Shown: positions 31,503-40,393, numbered from the stretch's first letter. The stretch: DNA of 64,000 nt from Streptomyces sp. MNU76 (GCF_020982545.1 NZ_JAJKLK010000003.1:1178001-1242000); one strand, 5' to 3'. A program made the numbers and translations. Notes: a model not told the origin generated them from the letters alone.

Positions 31503-31758
31503 GCCCCGGATGCTAGCCACCGGTGTCGCGACCGGTGTCGAGACCCGGCTTCGCGACCGGGGCCGAACCCGTACAACCCGAATAGTTCCCAAAGCGACGC
31601 AGCTCGAAAAGCTGCTGTCATGCGACCGACCGACTCGCTCACAAGTGATCCGAAAGTCGTCGATACACGCTGACTTCTGTTCAGTTCTTCGTGCGCGGCT
31701 TCGAGTTACCAACACTCGACATGTGGTGACAATCGAGCGCAAGGGTGGCGACCGGACC
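31503..31758. promoter_or_regulatory. Divergent promoter region of enoyl-CoA hydratase and anti-sigma genes
   Basis: This 256-base gap separates two divergent genes. Near the hydratase start, CACCGGTGTCG-type units are imperfectly repeated (31520-31540). The right half is less GC-rich than surrounding coding DNA and probably holds the anti-sigma gene promoter. No further gene was found. Confidence 0.4.
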
Positions 31759-32274
31759 ATGGACGACCAAGGGCGCGGGAGCGACCCACGCCCTGACGGC
31801 GACGGGCACCGACCCGACGACCCGAGGCCGCCGGAGCCACTGCCTTACGAAGGGGTCTGGCGGTTCACCGCTGCCGCCGTCGACGCCTCGGTGCCGCAGG
31901 CGCGGCGCGCCGTCCGGGAACTGCTCGCCCGCCAAGGCGTGCCGATCTCGGACGACCTCGTCCAGGGACTCCTGCTGATCGTCTCCGAGCTGGTGACGAA
32001 CGCCGTGAAACACGCGGCGCTCCTGTCGCCCACGCTCGCCGTCGAGGTCGCCGTCGGAGCCCAGTGGGTGCGGGTCTCGGTGGAGGACAACCACCCCTAC
32101 CGCCCGACCGCCCTGGAGACCGACCACGGTCGGCTCGGCGGCCGTGGTCTGCTCCTGGTGCGGGAGATCACCCTGGAGGCGGGCGGCGTCTGTGACGTGG
32201 AGCACACCGCGAGCGGCGGCAAGGTGGTCTGGGTCGCCCTGCCGCTCGAACCCGCACATCTGTTCCAGGGGTGA
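31759..32274 (+). CDS. ATP-binding protein, anti-sigma-factor kinase-like (RsbW family)
   Basis: This 171-aa HATPase_c domain protein of the RsbW/SpoIIAB-like group is abundant in Streptomyces. The ATP-binding N box is SELVTNAVKHA (about 80-90), the G1-type box VEDNHPYRP and the G2 region GGRGLLLV. The first about 30 residues are acidic and Pro-rich. Such proteins phosphorylate anti-anti-sigma factors or bind sigma factors; no partner gene is adjacent. ATG 31759 is preferred; an in-frame GTG at 31726 would add 11 residues. Confidence 0.82.
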   Translation: MDDQGRGSDPRPDGDGHRPDDPRPPEPLPYEGVWRFTAAAVDASVPQARRAVRELLARQGVPISDDLVQGLLLIVSELVTNAVKHAALLSPTLAVEVAVGAQWVRVSVEDNHPYRPTALETDHGRLGGRGLLLVREITLEAGGVCDVEHTASGGKVVWVALPLEPAHLFQG

Positions 32275-32304
32275 GGGTTCGCGGCCCCGGGCCGGAGCCC
32301 GTGG

Positions 32305-32898
32305 TCACCAGCCCGCGGCCGGCCCCGTCAGCTCCCTGACCGCCGGCCGCGCCGCGTCCAGGACCGTCATGAACCAGGCCGAGAAGGGGTCCTTGGCATG
32401 CCGCTCCGCGAGCTCGGCCGGGGTGACGAACGCGGTGTCCCCGACCTCCTCCGGGTCCGGCCGGAGCGGCGCCTGGAGCAGCCCGACGAACAGGTGGTTG
32501 AACTCCTGCTCCACCAGGCCCGAGTCCGGGTCCGGGTGGTTGTAGCGGACCGTGCCCGCCTCGCCGAGGAGTGCCGGGGAGACCCCCAGCTCCTCGTGGG
32601 TCCGCCGGGCGGCCGCCGCGAAGGGGGACTCGCCCGGGTACGGGTGGCCGCAGCAGGTGTTCGACCAGACGCCGGGGGAGTGGTACTTGCCGAGGGCCCG
32701 CTGCTGCAGCAGCAGCCGACCGCGCTCGTCGAAGAGGAAGACGGAGAACGCCCGGTGCAGCTGACCGGGCGGTTGATGAGCGGCCAGCTTCTCCGCGGTG
32801 CCGATCGTGGTGCCGTCCTCGTCGACCAGCTCCAGCAGGATCGCTTCCGTGGTGCCGCTCTCGGGACTGTGCATCGCGGTGGCAGGTGTGATCGGCAT
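32305..32898 (-). CDS. idi: Isopentenyl-diphosphate delta-isomerase, type I (Nudix)
   Basis: This 197-aa type I IPP isomerase interconverts IPP and DMAPP. Key residues are the catalytic Cys in WSNTCCGHP, the Nudix-like GESPFAAAARRTHEELG and the metal/catalytic Glu in LVEQEFNHLF. Start M (ATG at 32898) is chosen because GAAGG lies six bases upstream; the ATG two codons earlier sits on that site. It lies 10 kb upstream of the hopanoid operon, which needs the IPP/DMAPP balance it sets. The last gene of a minus-strand run, it converges on the anti-sigma gene. Confidence 0.94.
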   Translation of the reverse strand: MPITPATAMHSPESGTTEAILLELVDEDGTTIGTAEKLAAHQPPGQLHRAFSVFLFDERGRLLLQQRALGKYHSPGVWSNTCCGHPYPGESPFAAAARRTHEELGVSPALLGEAGTVRYNHPDPDSGLVEQEFNHLFVGLLQAPLRPDPEEVGDTAFVTPAELAERHAKDPFSAWFMTVLDAARPAVRELTGPAAGW

Positions 32899-33021
32899 GC
32901 CCATCCTTCGCCTCGTTCTTCGAGCCTCAAGTCTGCCGCAACGAACCGGTGCTTCCGGCACTTCGCGGTCGACCCGCATGTCCTACCCGCACACCCCCGC
33001 CGAAGACACCTGGCCCGTGGA

Positions 33022-33540
33022 TCAGACCCCGAAAGCCGCCGGATACCTGATGGTGCCGGACGCGACCGGGGCGGAACCGTCGAGGACCAGCGCCATCATC
33101 GCCTCGTCCGGCACTTCGAATCCGGGCCGGATGCCGTACTCGGACGCACGGACGAAGCCGAAGCGCGGGTAGTACCCGGGATGCCCCAGGACGAGGACGA
33201 GCCGCTCCCCGCGCGCGCGTGCCGCCTCCAGCACCGCGCGTACGACAGCCGCGCCCGCCCCCTGCCGCTGGTGGTCCGGCAGGACCGCGACGGGGGCCAG
33301 CGCCAGCGCGGGCACCTCGTCGACATGGCAGCGGGTGATCAGCGCGTACGCCGCGAGCGTGCCGTCCGGGGCCTCGGCGACGTACGACAGGTCCGGCAGC
33401 CAGGCGCCGGGGTCCTCGCGCAGCGCGTCGACCAGCCGGGCCTCCGCGTCGGTATCGAAGGCGGCGGCGTTGACGCCGTACACCCCCTCGCGGTCGGCGG
33501 ACGTCTCCGGTCGCGTGGTCCAGCCGGTGGTCAGTGACAC
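33022..33540 (-). CDS. GNAT family N-acetyltransferase
   Basis: This 172-aa GCN5-related acetyltransferase has acetyl-CoA pyrophosphate-loop motif A LPDHQRQGAGAAVVRAVLEAA (about 90-110) and downstream GHPGYYPRFGFVRASEYGI. It resembles the YhbS-like branch. It starts at GTG 33540, overlapping the stop of the CDF transporter by ten bases, so the two are coupled. The acceptor substrate is unknown. Confidence 0.85.
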   Translation of the reverse strand: MSLTTGWTTRPETSADREGVYGVNAAAFDTDAEARLVDALREDPGAWLPDLSYVAEAPDGTLAAYALITRCHVDEVPALALAPVAVLPDHQRQGAGAAVVRAVLEAARARGERLVLVLGHPGYYPRFGFVRASEYGIRPGFEVPDEAMMALVLDGSAPVASGTIRYPAAFGV

Positions 33541-34469
33541 AGCTTCGCCTCGTGTTCCGCGTGGCCGCCCGGCTCCAGCTGGAAGGTGCAGTGCTCGACG
33601 TCGAAGTGGTCGCCGATGCAGCCCTGGAGGTCGTGCAGCATCTTCTCGTGGCCGATGGAGTCCAGCGTGTCGGAGCTCACCACCACATGGGCGGAGAGCA
33701 CGGGCATGCCGGAGGTGATGGTCCAGGCGTGCAGATCGTGGACGTCCTCCACGCCGGGCAGTGCCAGTATGTGGGCCCGTACCTCGGCCATGTCGACGTT
33801 CTTCGGCGCCGCCTCCAGCAGCACGTCGAGGGTCTCGCGTAGCAGCTTCACCGTACGCGGGACGATCATCACACCGATGACGAGCGAGGCGATCGGGTCG
33901 GCGGCCTGCCAGCCGGTGAGCAGGATGACCGCCGCGGAGACGATCACCGCCAGGGAACCGAGCGCGTCCGCGGCCACCTCCAGGAAGGCGCCCCGGACGT
34001 TCAGGCTCTCCTTCTGGCCCCGCATCAACAGGGTCAGCGAGATCATGTTCGCGACCAGACCGATCGCGCCGAAGACGACGGTCAGTCCACCCTGGGTCCC
34101 GACCGGTGTGATGAACCGCTGGATCGCCTCGAACAGCACATAGCCGCCGACGCCGAGCAGCAGCAGACAGTTGGCGAGCGCCGCGAGTATCTCGGCGCGG
34201 GCGTAGCCGAAGGTGCGGTTGCCGCTCGGCGGGCGGTTGGCGAAGTGGATCGCGAGGAGCGCCATGCCGAGGCCCACCGCGTCCGTCGCCATGTGCGCCG
34301 CGTCGGCGATGAGCGCCAGCGAATCGGCGAGCACGCCGCCGACGATCTCGACCACCATGACGGTGAGCGTGATCGCCAGCGCGATCCGCAGCCGCCCGCG
34401 GTACGCGGCTGCCGCCGTACCGCTGGTCGGCGCGTGATGCGCGTGCCCGTGGTCGTGACCGGCCCCCAT
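33531..34469 (-). CDS. Cation diffusion facilitator (CDF) family metal efflux transporter
   Basis: This 312-aa antiporter of the CDF/ZnT type has a His-rich N-terminus (HDHGHAHHAP), six transmembrane helices over about residues 25-210 with the metal site DAAHMATD in helix 2, and a cytoplasmic C-terminal domain ending in HAEHEAKLCH. It probably exports Zn2+ or Co2+/Cd2+ in exchange for protons. A GAGAGGCGG site precedes the ATG. A 33-bp perfect inverted repeat upstream at 34582-34614 could be its metal-responsive operator or the galE terminator. Confidence 0.9.
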   Translation of the reverse strand: MGAGHDHGHAHHAPTSGTAAAAYRGRLRIALAITLTVMVVEIVGGVLADSLALIADAAHMATDAVGLGMALLAIHFANRPPSGNRTFGYARAEILAALANCLLLLGVGGYVLFEAIQRFITPVGTQGGLTVVFGAIGLVANMISLTLLMRGQKESLNVRGAFLEVAADALGSLAVIVSAAVILLTGWQAADPIASLVIGVMIVPRTVKLLRETLDVLLEAAPKNVDMAEVRAHILALPGVEDVHDLHAWTITSGMPVLSAHVVVSSDTLDSIGHEKMLHDLQGCIGDHFDVEHCTFQLEPGGHAEHEAKLCH

Positions 34470-34581
34470 GGATCCGCCTCTCTCAAGCGTCCGTGATGCG
34501 TCCGTGTGTTCGGCTCCGGACCACAGTCAACTACGGGTGGGGGGTATCCGGCAAAGCGGCACTGAACACCGTTGTCATATC

Positions 34582-34614
34582 CTCTGACCTGCGGAAACGA
34601 TGTGCAGGTCAGAG
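34582..34614. promoter_or_regulatory. 11-bp inverted repeat between galE and the CDF gene
   Basis: CTCTGACCTGC (34582-34592) is the exact reverse complement of GCAGGTCAGAG (34604-34614), with an 11-base centre. It lies 34 bases after the galE stop and 113 bases before the CDF start on the same (minus) strand. It may be a terminator without a U tract or an operator. Confidence 0.6.
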
Positions 34615-34648
34615 CGTTGCCATGATCGGGGGCGTAGGGCGGGGAGGG

Positions 34649-35620
34649 TCAGTGACCGTGGTGCAGCCGCCAGCCCGCCCAGGCCGACTCGACCATCTCG
34701 CGCACCTCGCGCCGGGCCGTCCAGCCGAGTTCGCGCCGGGCCCGCTCGGCCGAGGCGACCGCGCGCGGCGCGTCACCCGGGCGGCGGGGCTCGACGAGTG
34801 CGGGACGGCTGTCCCCGGTCACCTCGCCGATGAGGTCGACGAGTTCGCGGACCGAAACGCCCTCGCCCCGGCCGATGTTCACGGTCAGGTCGCCCGAGAC
34901 GTCCCCGGCGGTGAGACGGCGGGCCGCCGCCAGGTGCGCGTCGGCGAGATCGGCGACATGGATGTAGTCCCGGACACACGTGCCGTCCGGGGTGGGGTAG
35001 TCGTCGCCGAAGATCCTCGGGGCCTCGTCGCGGGTGAGGCGGTCGAAGACCATCGGGACGACGTTGAAGACCCCGGTGTCGGCCAGGGCGGGTTCGGCGG
35101 CGCCGGCCACGTTGAAGTAGCGCAGGCACACGGTCGCGATGCCGTGCGCCTTCCCCGCCGCCCGGACCAGCCATTCCCCGGCCAGCTTGGTCTCGCCGTA
35201 GGGGCTCATCGGGGCGCACGGGGTGTCCTCCGTGATGAGGTCCGTGTCCGGGTTGCCGTAGACGGCGGCGGAGGAGGAGAAGACGAAGCGCTCGACCCCG
35301 GCGGTGGCCGCCGCCTCCAGGAGCGTGGCGAGTCCGCCGACGTTCTCCTGGTAGTAGCGGGTGGGCTGGGCGACGGACTCGCCCACCTGCTTGCGGGCCG
35401 CGAGGTGGACCACACCGGTCACGGAGTGCTCGGTGAGGGCGCGCTTGAGGAGGTCGCCGTCGAGGGCGGAGCCGTGGATCAACGGGATGTCCTCGGGGAG
35501 GCGGCCACGGACCCCCGCGGAGAGGTCGTCCAGTGCGACGACCTGCTCGCCGGCCCCGGTCATGACCCTCGCCACGTGTGCGCCGATGTAGCCCGCCCCG
35601 CCTGTGATCAGCCATGTCAT
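34649..35620 (-). CDS. galE: UDP-glucose 4-epimerase
   Basis: This 323-aa extended SDR enzyme interconverts UDP-glucose and UDP-galactose. Motifs are the NAD-binding GGAGYIGAHVARV, the catalytic SSSAAVYG and Y-x3-K in SPYGETK, plus RYFNVAGA and GTCVRDYIHV. Length is normal. It is transcribed away from the glycolipid operon that starts 400 bases to its right. It could supply UDP-galactose to that pathway or to alpha-galactoside metabolism. No strong ribosome-binding site precedes the ATG at 35620, so the start is inferred from length and the GGAGYIG position. Confidence 0.93.
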   Translation of the reverse strand: MTWLITGGAGYIGAHVARVMTGAGEQVVALDDLSAGVRGRLPEDIPLIHGSALDGDLLKRALTEHSVTGVVHLAARKQVGESVAQPTRYYQENVGGLATLLEAAATAGVERFVFSSSAAVYGNPDTDLITEDTPCAPMSPYGETKLAGEWLVRAAGKAHGIATVCLRYFNVAGAAEPALADTGVFNVVPMVFDRLTRDEAPRIFGDDYPTPDGTCVRDYIHVADLADAHLAAARRLTAGDVSGDLTVNIGRGEGVSVRELVDLIGEVTGDSRPALVEPRRPGDAPRAVASAERARRELGWTARREVREMVESAWAGWRLHHGH

Positions 35621-36023
35621 GCGCTCACCTTATGCGGGGGGTGCGTTGTGCCTGTTCCCCGTAGGCGGTGTGCAGGGTTGGCGGGCGGCGGGTCGTGGGC
35701 GGGTGCTCGCGTCCTTCCCCGCGCCCCTGGAGGGCGCGGAACGTCGCCGTCCGTCGACGAGCGAACCCCATCCCTTTACCCCCTATCAACCGATATCCGC
35801 ACCGGAGTTTGTGGCGCAACCCCCACATCCACGATGATGATCGGCGGCGGAGGGCCGACGGCTTGAGCAGGCCGAACTGATCCGGCCGTGAACGGGCGGT
35901 GAACGCCCGCTTCTCTTCATCCGATAACCTCTGCCGACACGCCGCCGGGTCCCAGCGGGCCGGGGCGCCCCCACCACGTACATGTCCGGCGCGGTCGCGT
36001 CGGCACCCAGGGAGTGAGTTCGT
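35621..36023. promoter_or_regulatory. 400-bp divergent promoter region of galE and the glycolipid operon
   Basis: This region has no convincing gene. It contains one partial copy of the dispersed repeat (TTCCCCGCGCCCCTGGAGGG near 35716-35735). Its centre and right half are relatively AT-rich (for example CTTCTCTTCATCCGATAACC at about 35910-35930) and are the most likely promoter site for the rightward operon. AGGGAG at 36009-36014 is the ribosome-binding site of the next gene. Confidence 0.5.
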
Positions 36024-37835
36024 CTGTCGACCGCCATCCTCACCGGTCAGCCGGTCCCCGGGTCGTCGCTGGAGGGCGATCTGCGGTCGCTCGGCTTCGA
36101 CGTGCGGACCGCCTCCGACGCCGGTGACGCCGAGACGCTCCTGGCGACGGTGCCCGCGGACCAGCGGGTCGCGATCGTCGACGCCCGCTTCGTCGGCCAT
36201 GTGCACGCGCTGCGCCTGGGACTGACCGACCCCCGCTTCGACGCCGCCGCCCTCCCGGGCGCCGTGACCGTGCGGCCCGCCGCCCGGCAGGCGCTGACCC
36301 GGGCGCTGGCCCGCGAGAACTCGGCCGAGGGCGGCACCGCGGCCGTCGCCGTCGACAGCGTCGGCGTCGCCGACCGGATCGTCACCGCCCTCGACGCCGA
36401 GGGTGTCGGCCTCTACCGGCCCGAACTCGGCACCCTGGTCGCCGCCGTCCCCGCCGACCCGCAGGCTCGCGACGAGGCCCGCCGGGCGGTCGCCGACGTC
36501 GACGACGAGGCCGTACGGCTGCGCACGGCGGTGAAGTCCCGTGACGGCTTCTTCACCACCTACTGCATCAGCCCGTACTCCCGTTACATCGCCCGCTGGT
36601 GCGCCCGCCGGGGCCTGACCCCGAACCAGGTCACCACGGCCTCGCTGATCACCGCCCTGATCGCGGCGGGCTGCGCTGCCACCGGCACCCGCGGCGGCTT
36701 CGTCGCGGCCGGCCTCCTGCTGCTCTTCTCCTTCGTCCTCGACTGCACCGACGGCCAGCTGGCCCGCTACTCGCTGCAGTACTCGACGCTCGGCGCCTGG
36801 CTCGACGCCACCTTCGACCGCGCCAAGGAGTACGCCTACTACGCGGGCCTCGCGCTGGGCGCCGCCCGCGGCGGCGACGACGTCTGGGCGCTCGCGCTCG
36901 CCGCGATGGTCCTCCAGACCTGCCGCCACGTCGTCGACTTCTCCTTCAACGAGGCGAACCACGACGCCACCGCCAACACCAGCCCCACCGCCGCCCTCTC
37001 CGGCAAGCTCGACAGCGTCGGCTGGACCGTCTGGATCCGCCGCATGATCGTCCTGCCGATCGGCGAACGCTGGGCCATGATCGCCGTCCTCACGGCCCTC
37101 ACCACACCCCGTATCACCTTCTACGCGCTGCTCATCGGCTGTGCCTTCGCCGCGACCTACACCACGGCGGGCCGCGTCCTGCGCTCGCTGACGCGCAAGG
37201 CCCAGCGGACGGACCGCGCGGCCAGAGCGCTCGCGGACCTCGCGGACACCGGCCCGCTCGCCGAAGGGCTGGCGCGGCTCCTGCCGGGCCCGCCGCGGGG
37301 GACGGCACTGCTCAGCGCGGCATTCGGAGCCGTGGCCGTGGTGACCGCCGCCTGGGTCTGGGGCGCTTCCTGGCAGGTCGTCGCCATGGCCGCCCTGTAC
37401 GTCGGGCTGTCGGCGGAGGCCGTCGAGCGCTCCCTCAAGGGCCCCCTCGACTGGCTGATTCCCCCCTTCTTCCGCGCCGCCGAATACGGCACCGTCCTCG
37501 TACTGGCGGCCAAAGCCGAGGTGAACGGCGCCCTTCCCGCGGCTTTCGGGCTGGTGGCGGCCGTCGCCTACCATCACTACGACACGGTGTACCGCATCCG
37601 CGGCGACGCCGGCGCGCCGCCGCGGTGGCTGGTGCGGGCGATCGGCGGCCACGAAGGCAGGACCCTGCTGGTCACCGTCCTGGCCGCGCTGCTCGCGCCC
37701 ACAGATTTCACAGTCGCGCTCACGGCTCTCGCCGTGGCCGTGGCACTGCTGGTGCTCTTCGAGAGCATCCGCTTCTGGGTGACCGCCCACAAGACAGGCG
37801 CACCCGCCGTACACGATGAAGGAGAACCCGCATGA
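36024..37835 (+). CDS. CDP-alcohol phosphatidyltransferase family membrane protein (large, two-part)
   Basis: About 603 aa. An N-terminal soluble region (1-160: AILTGQPVPGSSLEGDLRSL, VAIVDARFVGHVHALRLGL) precedes a membrane CDP-alcohol phosphotransferase domain with a complete D-x2-DG-x2-AR-x8-G-x3-D-x3-D motif (DCTDGQLARY...GAWLDATFD). Further membrane helices follow to the C-terminus (possibly the domain known as DUF5941). The start is odd. The frame is closed by TGA at 36015, the best-spaced codon after AGGGAG is CTG at 36024, and homologue-like sequence begins right there; GTG 36102 is a later alternative. It leads a five-gene overlapping operon. It probably transfers a phospho-alcohol to a lipid or sugar acceptor; substrate unknown. 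Confidence 0.82.
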   Translation: MSTAILTGQPVPGSSLEGDLRSLGFDVRTASDAGDAETLLATVPADQRVAIVDARFVGHVHALRLGLTDPRFDAAALPGAVTVRPAARQALTRALARENSAEGGTAAVAVDSVGVADRIVTALDAEGVGLYRPELGTLVAAVPADPQARDEARRAVADVDDEAVRLRTAVKSRDGFFTTYCISPYSRYIARWCARRGLTPNQVTTASLITALIAAGCAATGTRGGFVAAGLLLLFSFVLDCTDGQLARYSLQYSTLGAWLDATFDRAKEYAYYAGLALGAARGGDDVWALALAAMVLQTCRHVVDFSFNEANHDATANTSPTAALSGKLDSVGWTVWIRRMIVLPIGERWAMIAVLTALTTPRITFYALLIGCAFAATYTTAGRVLRSLTRKAQRTDRAARALADLADTGPLAEGLARLLPGPPRGTALLSAAFGAVAVVTAAWVWGASWQVVAMAALYVGLSAEAVERSLKGPLDWLIPPFFRAAEYGTVLVLAAKAEVNGALPAAFGLVAAVAYHHYDTVYRIRGDAGAPPRWLVRAIGGHEGRTLLVTVLAALLAPTDFTVALTALAVAVALLVLFESIRFWVTAHKTGAPAVHDEGEPA

Positions 37836-38584
37836 TCGGCCTCGTGCTGGCGGCCGGCGCCGGACGGCGTCTTCGCCCCTACACCGACACCCTTCCCAAG
37901 GCTCTGGTGCCGGTCGGCCCCGAGGGCGCCGAGGACAGCCTCACCGTTCTCGACCTCACCCTCGGCAACTTCGCCGAGATCGGCCTGACCGAGGTCGCGA
38001 TCATCGTCGGGTACCGCAAGGAGGCCGTCTACGAGCGCCGCGAGGCGCTGGAGGCCAAGTACGGGCTCAAGATCACCCTGATCGACAACGACAAGGCCGA
38101 GGAGTGGAACAACGCCTACTCCCTGTGGTGCGGCCGTGACGCCATCAAGCACTCGGTGATCCTCGCCAACGGCGACACCGTGCACCCGGTCTCCGTCGAG
38201 AAGACCCTGCTCGCCGCCCGCGGCGACGGCAAGAAGATCATCCTCGCCCTCGACACGGTGAAGTCCCTCGCCGACGAGGAGATGAAGGTCGTCGTCGGCC
38301 CCGAGGGCGGCATGACCAAGATCACCAAGCTGATGGACCCGGCCGAGGCGACCGGTGAGTACATCGGCGTCACCCTCATCGAGGGCGAGGCCGCCGACGA
38401 GCTGGCCGACGCCCTGAAGACGGTCTTCGAGACGGACCCGCAGCAGTTCTACGAGCACGGCTACCAGGAGCTCGTGAACCGCGGCTTCCGTATCGACGTC
38501 GCGCCCATCGGTGACGTCAAGTGGGTCGAGATCGACAACCACGACGACCTCGCCAAGGGACGTGAGATCGCGTGCCAGTACTGA
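37832..38584 (+). CDS. LicC-like nucleotidyltransferase (CTP:phospho-alcohol type)
   Basis: This 250-aa nucleotidyltransferase has LVLAAGAGRRLRPYTDTLPKALVPV at the N-terminus. The EEWNNAYSLWCGRDAI segment resembles phosphocholine cytidylyltransferases (LicC), and LANGDTVHP carries the metal-binding Asp. It probably makes a CDP-activated alcohol for the two neighbouring CDP-alcohol transferases. The ATG overlaps the previous stop (ATGA). Its own stop overlaps the next gene by 13 bases, which implies tight coupling. The alcohol (glycerol-1-P, glycerol-3-P, choline or other) is not determined by sequence. Confidence 0.85.
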   Translation: MIGLVLAAGAGRRLRPYTDTLPKALVPVGPEGAEDSLTVLDLTLGNFAEIGLTEVAIIVGYRKEAVYERREALEAKYGLKITLIDNDKAEEWNNAYSLWCGRDAIKHSVILANGDTVHPVSVEKTLLAARGDGKKIILALDTVKSLADEEMKVVVGPEGGMTKITKLMDPAEATGEYIGVTLIEGEAADELADALKTVFETDPQQFYEHGYQELVNRGFRIDVAPIGDVKWVEIDNHDDLAKGREIACQY

Positions 38585-39636
38585 CGAGGCTCATCCCCTC
38601 GCCGGTCGTCGTGGACATCCGTCCCGGCGCGCTCGATGATCTGGCGACGATCCTGTCGGACCAGCGCATCGCGCCGTCGGGCCGGCTGGCCTTCGCGATC
38701 AGCGCCGGCTCCGGCGCGGCGCTGCGCGACCGGTTCGCCCCGGCGTTCCCGGAGGCCGACTGGTTCTGCGACGCCGACGGCACCATCGACGGAGCGGTAC
38801 GGCTCGCCGACTCGATCAAGAAGGGCGGTCACTACGACGCCGTGGTCGGGCTCGGCGGCGGCAAGGTCATCGACTGCGCCAAGTACGCGGCCGCCCGGGT
38901 GGGCCTGCCGCTGGTCGCCGTCGCCACCAACCTCGCCAACGACGGTCTGTGCTCCCCGGTGGCCACCCTCGACAACGACGCGGGCCGCGGCTCCTACGGT
39001 GTGCCGAACCCGATCGGCATCGTCATCGACCTGGATGTCATCCGGGAGGCCCCGGTGCGCTTCGTGCGAGCCGGCATCGGCGACGTGATCTGCAAGATCT
39101 CCGCCGTGGCCGACTGGGAGCTGTCCAGCCGGGAGACCGGCGAGAAGGTCGACGGACTGGCCGCCGCCATGGCCCGCCAGGCCGCCGAGGCCGTGCTGCG
39201 TCACCCCGGTGGGGTCGGCGACGACGACTTCCTGACCACGCTCTCCGAGTCCCTCGTCCTGTGCGGGATCTCCATGTCGGTGGCCGGCGACAGCCGTCCC
39301 GCCTCGGGCGCCTGCCACGAGATCAGCCACGCGTTCGACCTCACGTTCCCCAAGCGGAACGCCCTGCACGGCGAACAGTGCGGTCTCGGCGGGGCGTTCG
39401 CCACGTTCCTGCGCGGCCACCACGAGATCGCGGGCCAGATGACCGAGGTGCTGCGCCACCACGGCCTGCCCGTCCTCCCGGAGGAGATCGGCTTCACGGT
39501 CGACGAGTTCGTCCAGGTCGTGGAGTTCGCCCCGCAGACCCGGCCGGGCCGCTACACCATCCTGGAACACCTCGAACTGAGCACCGAACAGATCAAGGAC
39601 GCCTACGCCGACTATGCCAAAGCCATCAGTAGCTGA
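38572..39636 (+). CDS. Iron-containing alcohol dehydrogenase, glycerol-1-phosphate dehydrogenase-like
   Basis: This 354-aa enzyme is of the iron-containing alcohol/G1P-dehydrogenase superfamily (EgsA/AraM-like). NAD(P) is bound by VVGLGGGKVIDCAKYAA. ATNLANDGLCSPVA corresponds to the G1PDH substrate loop, and metal ligands are likely in GACHEISHAFDL and LHGEQ. It would reduce dihydroxyacetone phosphate to sn-glycerol-1-phosphate, the stereoisomer typical of archaeal lipids and rare in bacteria. GTG 38572 overlaps the nucleotidyltransferase by 13 bases. Context suggests it makes the alcohol phosphate that is then CDP-activated. Confidence 0.83.
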   Translation: MPVLTRLIPSPVVVDIRPGALDDLATILSDQRIAPSGRLAFAISAGSGAALRDRFAPAFPEADWFCDADGTIDGAVRLADSIKKGGHYDAVVGLGGGKVIDCAKYAAARVGLPLVAVATNLANDGLCSPVATLDNDAGRGSYGVPNPIGIVIDLDVIREAPVRFVRAGIGDVICKISAVADWELSSRETGEKVDGLAAAMARQAAEAVLRHPGGVGDDDFLTTLSESLVLCGISMSVAGDSRPASGACHEISHAFDLTFPKRNALHGEQCGLGGAFATFLRGHHEIAGQMTEVLRHHGLPVLPEEIGFTVDEFVQVVEFAPQTRPGRYTILEHLELSTEQIKDAYADYAKAISS

Positions 39637-40393
39637 GCTGCGCCCGGTCGTTCACCCCCCGGGTGTGAAGGACCGGCGCAGCGGTGAGCACTGGGCCGGC
39701 CGGCTCTACATGCGCGAGATCTCGCTGCGGATAGACCGGCACCTGGTGAACACCCGGGTCACGCCCAACCAGCTGACCTACCTGATGACCGTCTTCGGCG
39801 TCCTCGCCGCCCCGGCCCTGCTGGTGCCGGGCATCCCGGGCGCCGTCCTCGGTGTGCTGATGGTCCAGCTGTACCTGCTGTTCGACTGCGTCGACGGCGA
39901 GATCGCCCGCTGGCGCAAGCAGTACTCGATGACCGGCGTCTACGTCGACCGGGTCGGCGCCTACCTGTGCGACGCGGCCGTCCTCGTCGGCTTCGGGCTG
40001 CGCGCGGCCGACCTGTGGGGCACCGGCCGGATCGACTGGCTGTGGGCCTTCCTCGGCACCCTCGCCGCGCTCGGCGCCATCCTGATCAAGGCCGAGACGG
40101 ACCTCGTGGGCGTCGCCCGGCACCAGACCGGCAAGCCGCCGGTCCAGGAGTCGGCCGCCGAGCCGCGCTCCTCCGGCATGGCGCTGGCCCGCAGGGCCGC
40201 CGCCGCCCTGAAGTTCCACCGGCTGATCCTCGGCGTCGAGGCGTCCCTGCTGATCCTGGCCCTCGCGGTCGTGGACCAGATCCGGGGCGACCTCTTCTTC
40301 TCCCGGGTGGGCGTCGCCGTCCTGGCCGGCATCGCCCTGCTCCAGACCCTGCTGCACCTGGTGTCGATCCTCGTCTCCAGCAGGCTGAAGTGA
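39614..40393 (+). CDS. CDP-alcohol phosphatidyltransferase family protein with altered last Asp
   Basis: This 259-aa integral membrane enzyme of the CDP-alcohol phosphotransferase family has the motif DCVDGEIARWRKQYSMTG-VYVD-RVG-A. The position of the fourth (proposed catalytic) Asp is Ala here, with a Cys-Asp four residues later (AYLCD). The rest of the motif and the helices are intact. Either this is a divergent subfamily with shifted catalysis or a non-catalytic partner. ATG 39614 overlaps the dehydrogenase gene by 23 bases. Confidence 0.82.
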   Translation: MPKPSVAELRPVVHPPGVKDRRSGEHWAGRLYMREISLRIDRHLVNTRVTPNQLTYLMTVFGVLAAPALLVPGIPGAVLGVLMVQLYLLFDCVDGEIARWRKQYSMTGVYVDRVGAYLCDAAVLVGFGLRAADLWGTGRIDWLWAFLGTLAALGAILIKAETDLVGVARHQTGKPPVQESAAEPRSSGMALARRAAAALKFHRLILGVEASLLILALAVVDQIRGDLFFSRVGVAVLAGIALLQTLLHLVSILVSSRLK

